Origin: an uncultured Lachnospiraceae bacterium
Lineage (GTDB): Bacteria > Bacillota > Clostridia > Lachnospirales > Lachnospiraceae
NCBI GenBank assembly: GCA_910584115.1
Contig: CAJTYN010000033.1
Location: forward strand, 1-22,876
DNA length: 22,876 nucleotides
Reading direction: 5' to 3'
Position numbers and translations under genes: made by a program. Below, piece by piece: positions 21,776-22,876 of this stretch (position 1 is the first letter of the stretch; the number at the start of each line of letters is the position of its first letter). The notes below the pieces were generated by a model. The model ran no database searches and was not told the origin of the DNA. It was given only the letters and a program-made list of their open reading frames with translations.

Positions 21776-22876
21776 ATGACAGGACCTTTCAAAACAGAAG
21801 AAATGACAGAAAAAGTGATCCTAGTGGGCGTCAGCCTGCACCAAGGTGACGACACCCAGGATTCTTTGGCAGAACTCGCGGAGCTGGCCGAGACGGCGGG
21901 GGCCCAGGTGGTCGGCACGACCGTGCAGGCCCGGGACAGCATCCATCCGGGCACGTATGTGGGCAGCGGCCACCTGCAGAAGATCCGCCAGATGCTCTAT
22001 GCCCTGCAGGCGACGGGGATCATCTGCGACGACGAGCTGTCGCCCGTCCAGCTTAAGAACATGGAGGACGAGCTGGACTGCAAAGTCATGGACAGGACGC
22101 TGATCATCCTGGATATCTTTGCCGCCCGGGCCTCCACCAGCGAGGGGAAGATCCAGGTGGAACTGGCGCAACTGCGCTACCGGCTCAGCCGCCTGACCGG
22201 TCTGGGGACAGCCCTCTCCCGGCTGGGCGGCGGGATCGGGACCAGGGGGCCGGGCGAGAAGAAGCTGGAGATGGACCGCCGCCTGATCAAGACCCGTCTG
22301 TCCCAGCTCAAGAGGGAGCTGAGGGAAGTCTGCCGGCACCGTGAAGTTACCCGCAGCCAGAGGAGCCGCAGCCATACAAAGACAGCGGCGATCGTGGGCT
22401 ACACCAATGCCGGGAAATCCACGCTCTTAAACCGGCTGACGGACGCGGATGTCCTGGAGGAAGACAAACTGTTCGCCACCCTGGACCCCACGACGAGGAA
22501 CCTGAAGCTGGAGAGCGGCCAGGAGATCCTGCTCACGGATACGGTGGGATTTATCCGCAAGCTCCCCCACCATCTGATCGAGGCGTTCCGGAGCACCCTG
22601 GAAGAAGCCAAGTACGCGGACCTGATCATCCACGTGGTGGATGCCTCCTCGCCCCAGCGGGAAAAACAGATGGCGATCGTCTACGAGACGCTGCGAGATC
22701 TGGGGGTCGTCGGAAAGAAGATCGTCACCCTCTTTAACAAACAGGACAAGCTGCCCCAGGACACGGTCATAAAGGATCTGCAGGCTGACTATACGATCAG
22801 GACTTCCCTCCTGGGCGGGATGGGCCTGGATCGGCTCAAGAGCGTTCTGGAGGAGATCCTGCGGGAAGACAAAGAG
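21776..22876 (+). CDS. hflX: GTPase HflX (partial, 3' end missing)
   Basis: The first 367 codons of HflX, open to the window end. HflX is a ribosome-associated GTPase that splits stalled or hibernating 70S ribosomes under stress. The N-terminal domain (about 10-100) has VGVSLHQ and HPGTYVGSGHLQKI. A middle region has RLSRLTGLGTALSRLGGGIGT near 142-162, including the glycine-rich GTRGPGEKKLE motif. The G domain has GYTNAGKS (208-215), DTVGFI (G3) and NKQDKL (G4). The start at 21776 is chosen over the out-of-frame ATG at 21772 because it keeps the HflX frame and lies 5 nt after AGGAGGT (21764-21770). The missing part is about 50 residues by family length. Confidence 0.96.
   Translation, partial: MTGPFKTEEMTEKVILVGVSLHQGDDTQDSLAELAELAETAGAQVVGTTVQARDSIHPGTYVGSGHLQKIRQMLYALQATGIICDDELSPVQLKNMEDELDCKVMDRTLIILDIFAARASTSEGKIQVELAQLRYRLSRLTGLGTALSRLGGGIGTRGPGEKKLEMDRRLIKTRLSQLKRELREVCRHREVTRSQRSRSHTKTAAIVGYTNAGKSTLLNRLTDADVLEEDKLFATLDPTTRNLKLESGQEILLTDTVGFIRKLPHHLIEAFRSTLEEAKYADLIIHVVDASSPQREKQMAIVYETLRDLGVVGKKIVTLFNKQDKLPQDTVIKDLQADYTIRTSLLGGMGLDRLKSVLEEILREDKE

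Overview
This 22.9 kb window looks like a chromosomal segment of an anaerobic Clostridia member, most likely a GC-rich Lachnospiraceae. The basis is a complete Rnf operon in the Firmicutes order rnfCDGEAB, strong AGGAGG-type ribosome binding sites, a cvfB-dnaE-pfkA block, and a secreted CAP-domain protein with the Cys/His modules common in gut Clostridia. These placements rest on reading the sequence and family knowledge; no database search was run.

Layout. (1) 1-544: the 5' part of an AzlC-type amino-acid exporter on the minus strand, then a divergent promoter region with an operator-like palindrome. (2) 545-1597: a small flavodoxin-like protein, then a yjdF-family gene behind a structured leader at the position of the yjdF (azaaromatic-sensing) riboswitch. 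(3) 1657-1814: tRNA-Gln(CUG) with a consensus promoter and an intrinsic terminator. (4) 1850-8630: cvfB (S1-domain RNA-binding protein), dnaE, pfkA and a TrkH/KtrB potassium channel, closely spaced and probably co-transcribed. (5) 8676-10072, minus strand: an AT-richer two-gene cassette with its own extended -10 promoter. It encodes a Panacea-domain (DUF4065) protein followed 4 nt later by an unrecognised coiled-coil protein with three membrane segments. I read this as a candidate toxin-antitoxin or phage-defence pair, and it is the most interesting item here. (6) 10045-11130, minus strand: a YprB-type RNase H-fold exonuclease. (7) 11131-11263: a divergent promoter region with phased A/T tracts. 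(8) 11264-16258: rnfCDGEAB, ending in a strong terminator. (9) 16358-18556: a secreted multidomain CAP protein with its own terminator. (10) 18675-21521: an FGGY sugar kinase, L-ribulose-5-phosphate 4-epimerase and ispF. (11) 21522-21775: a hairpin-rich intergenic region. (12) 21776-end: hflX, truncated by the window edge.

How the genes work together. Rnf couples reduced ferredoxin oxidation to NAD reduction and ion pumping, which fits fermentative energy metabolism with pfkA (glycolysis) and the kinase/epimerase pair (pentose entry to the pentose phosphate pathway). Most core genes are on the plus strand. The minus-strand block 8676-11130 interrupts this, and its two-gene membrane cassette is visibly different in base composition.
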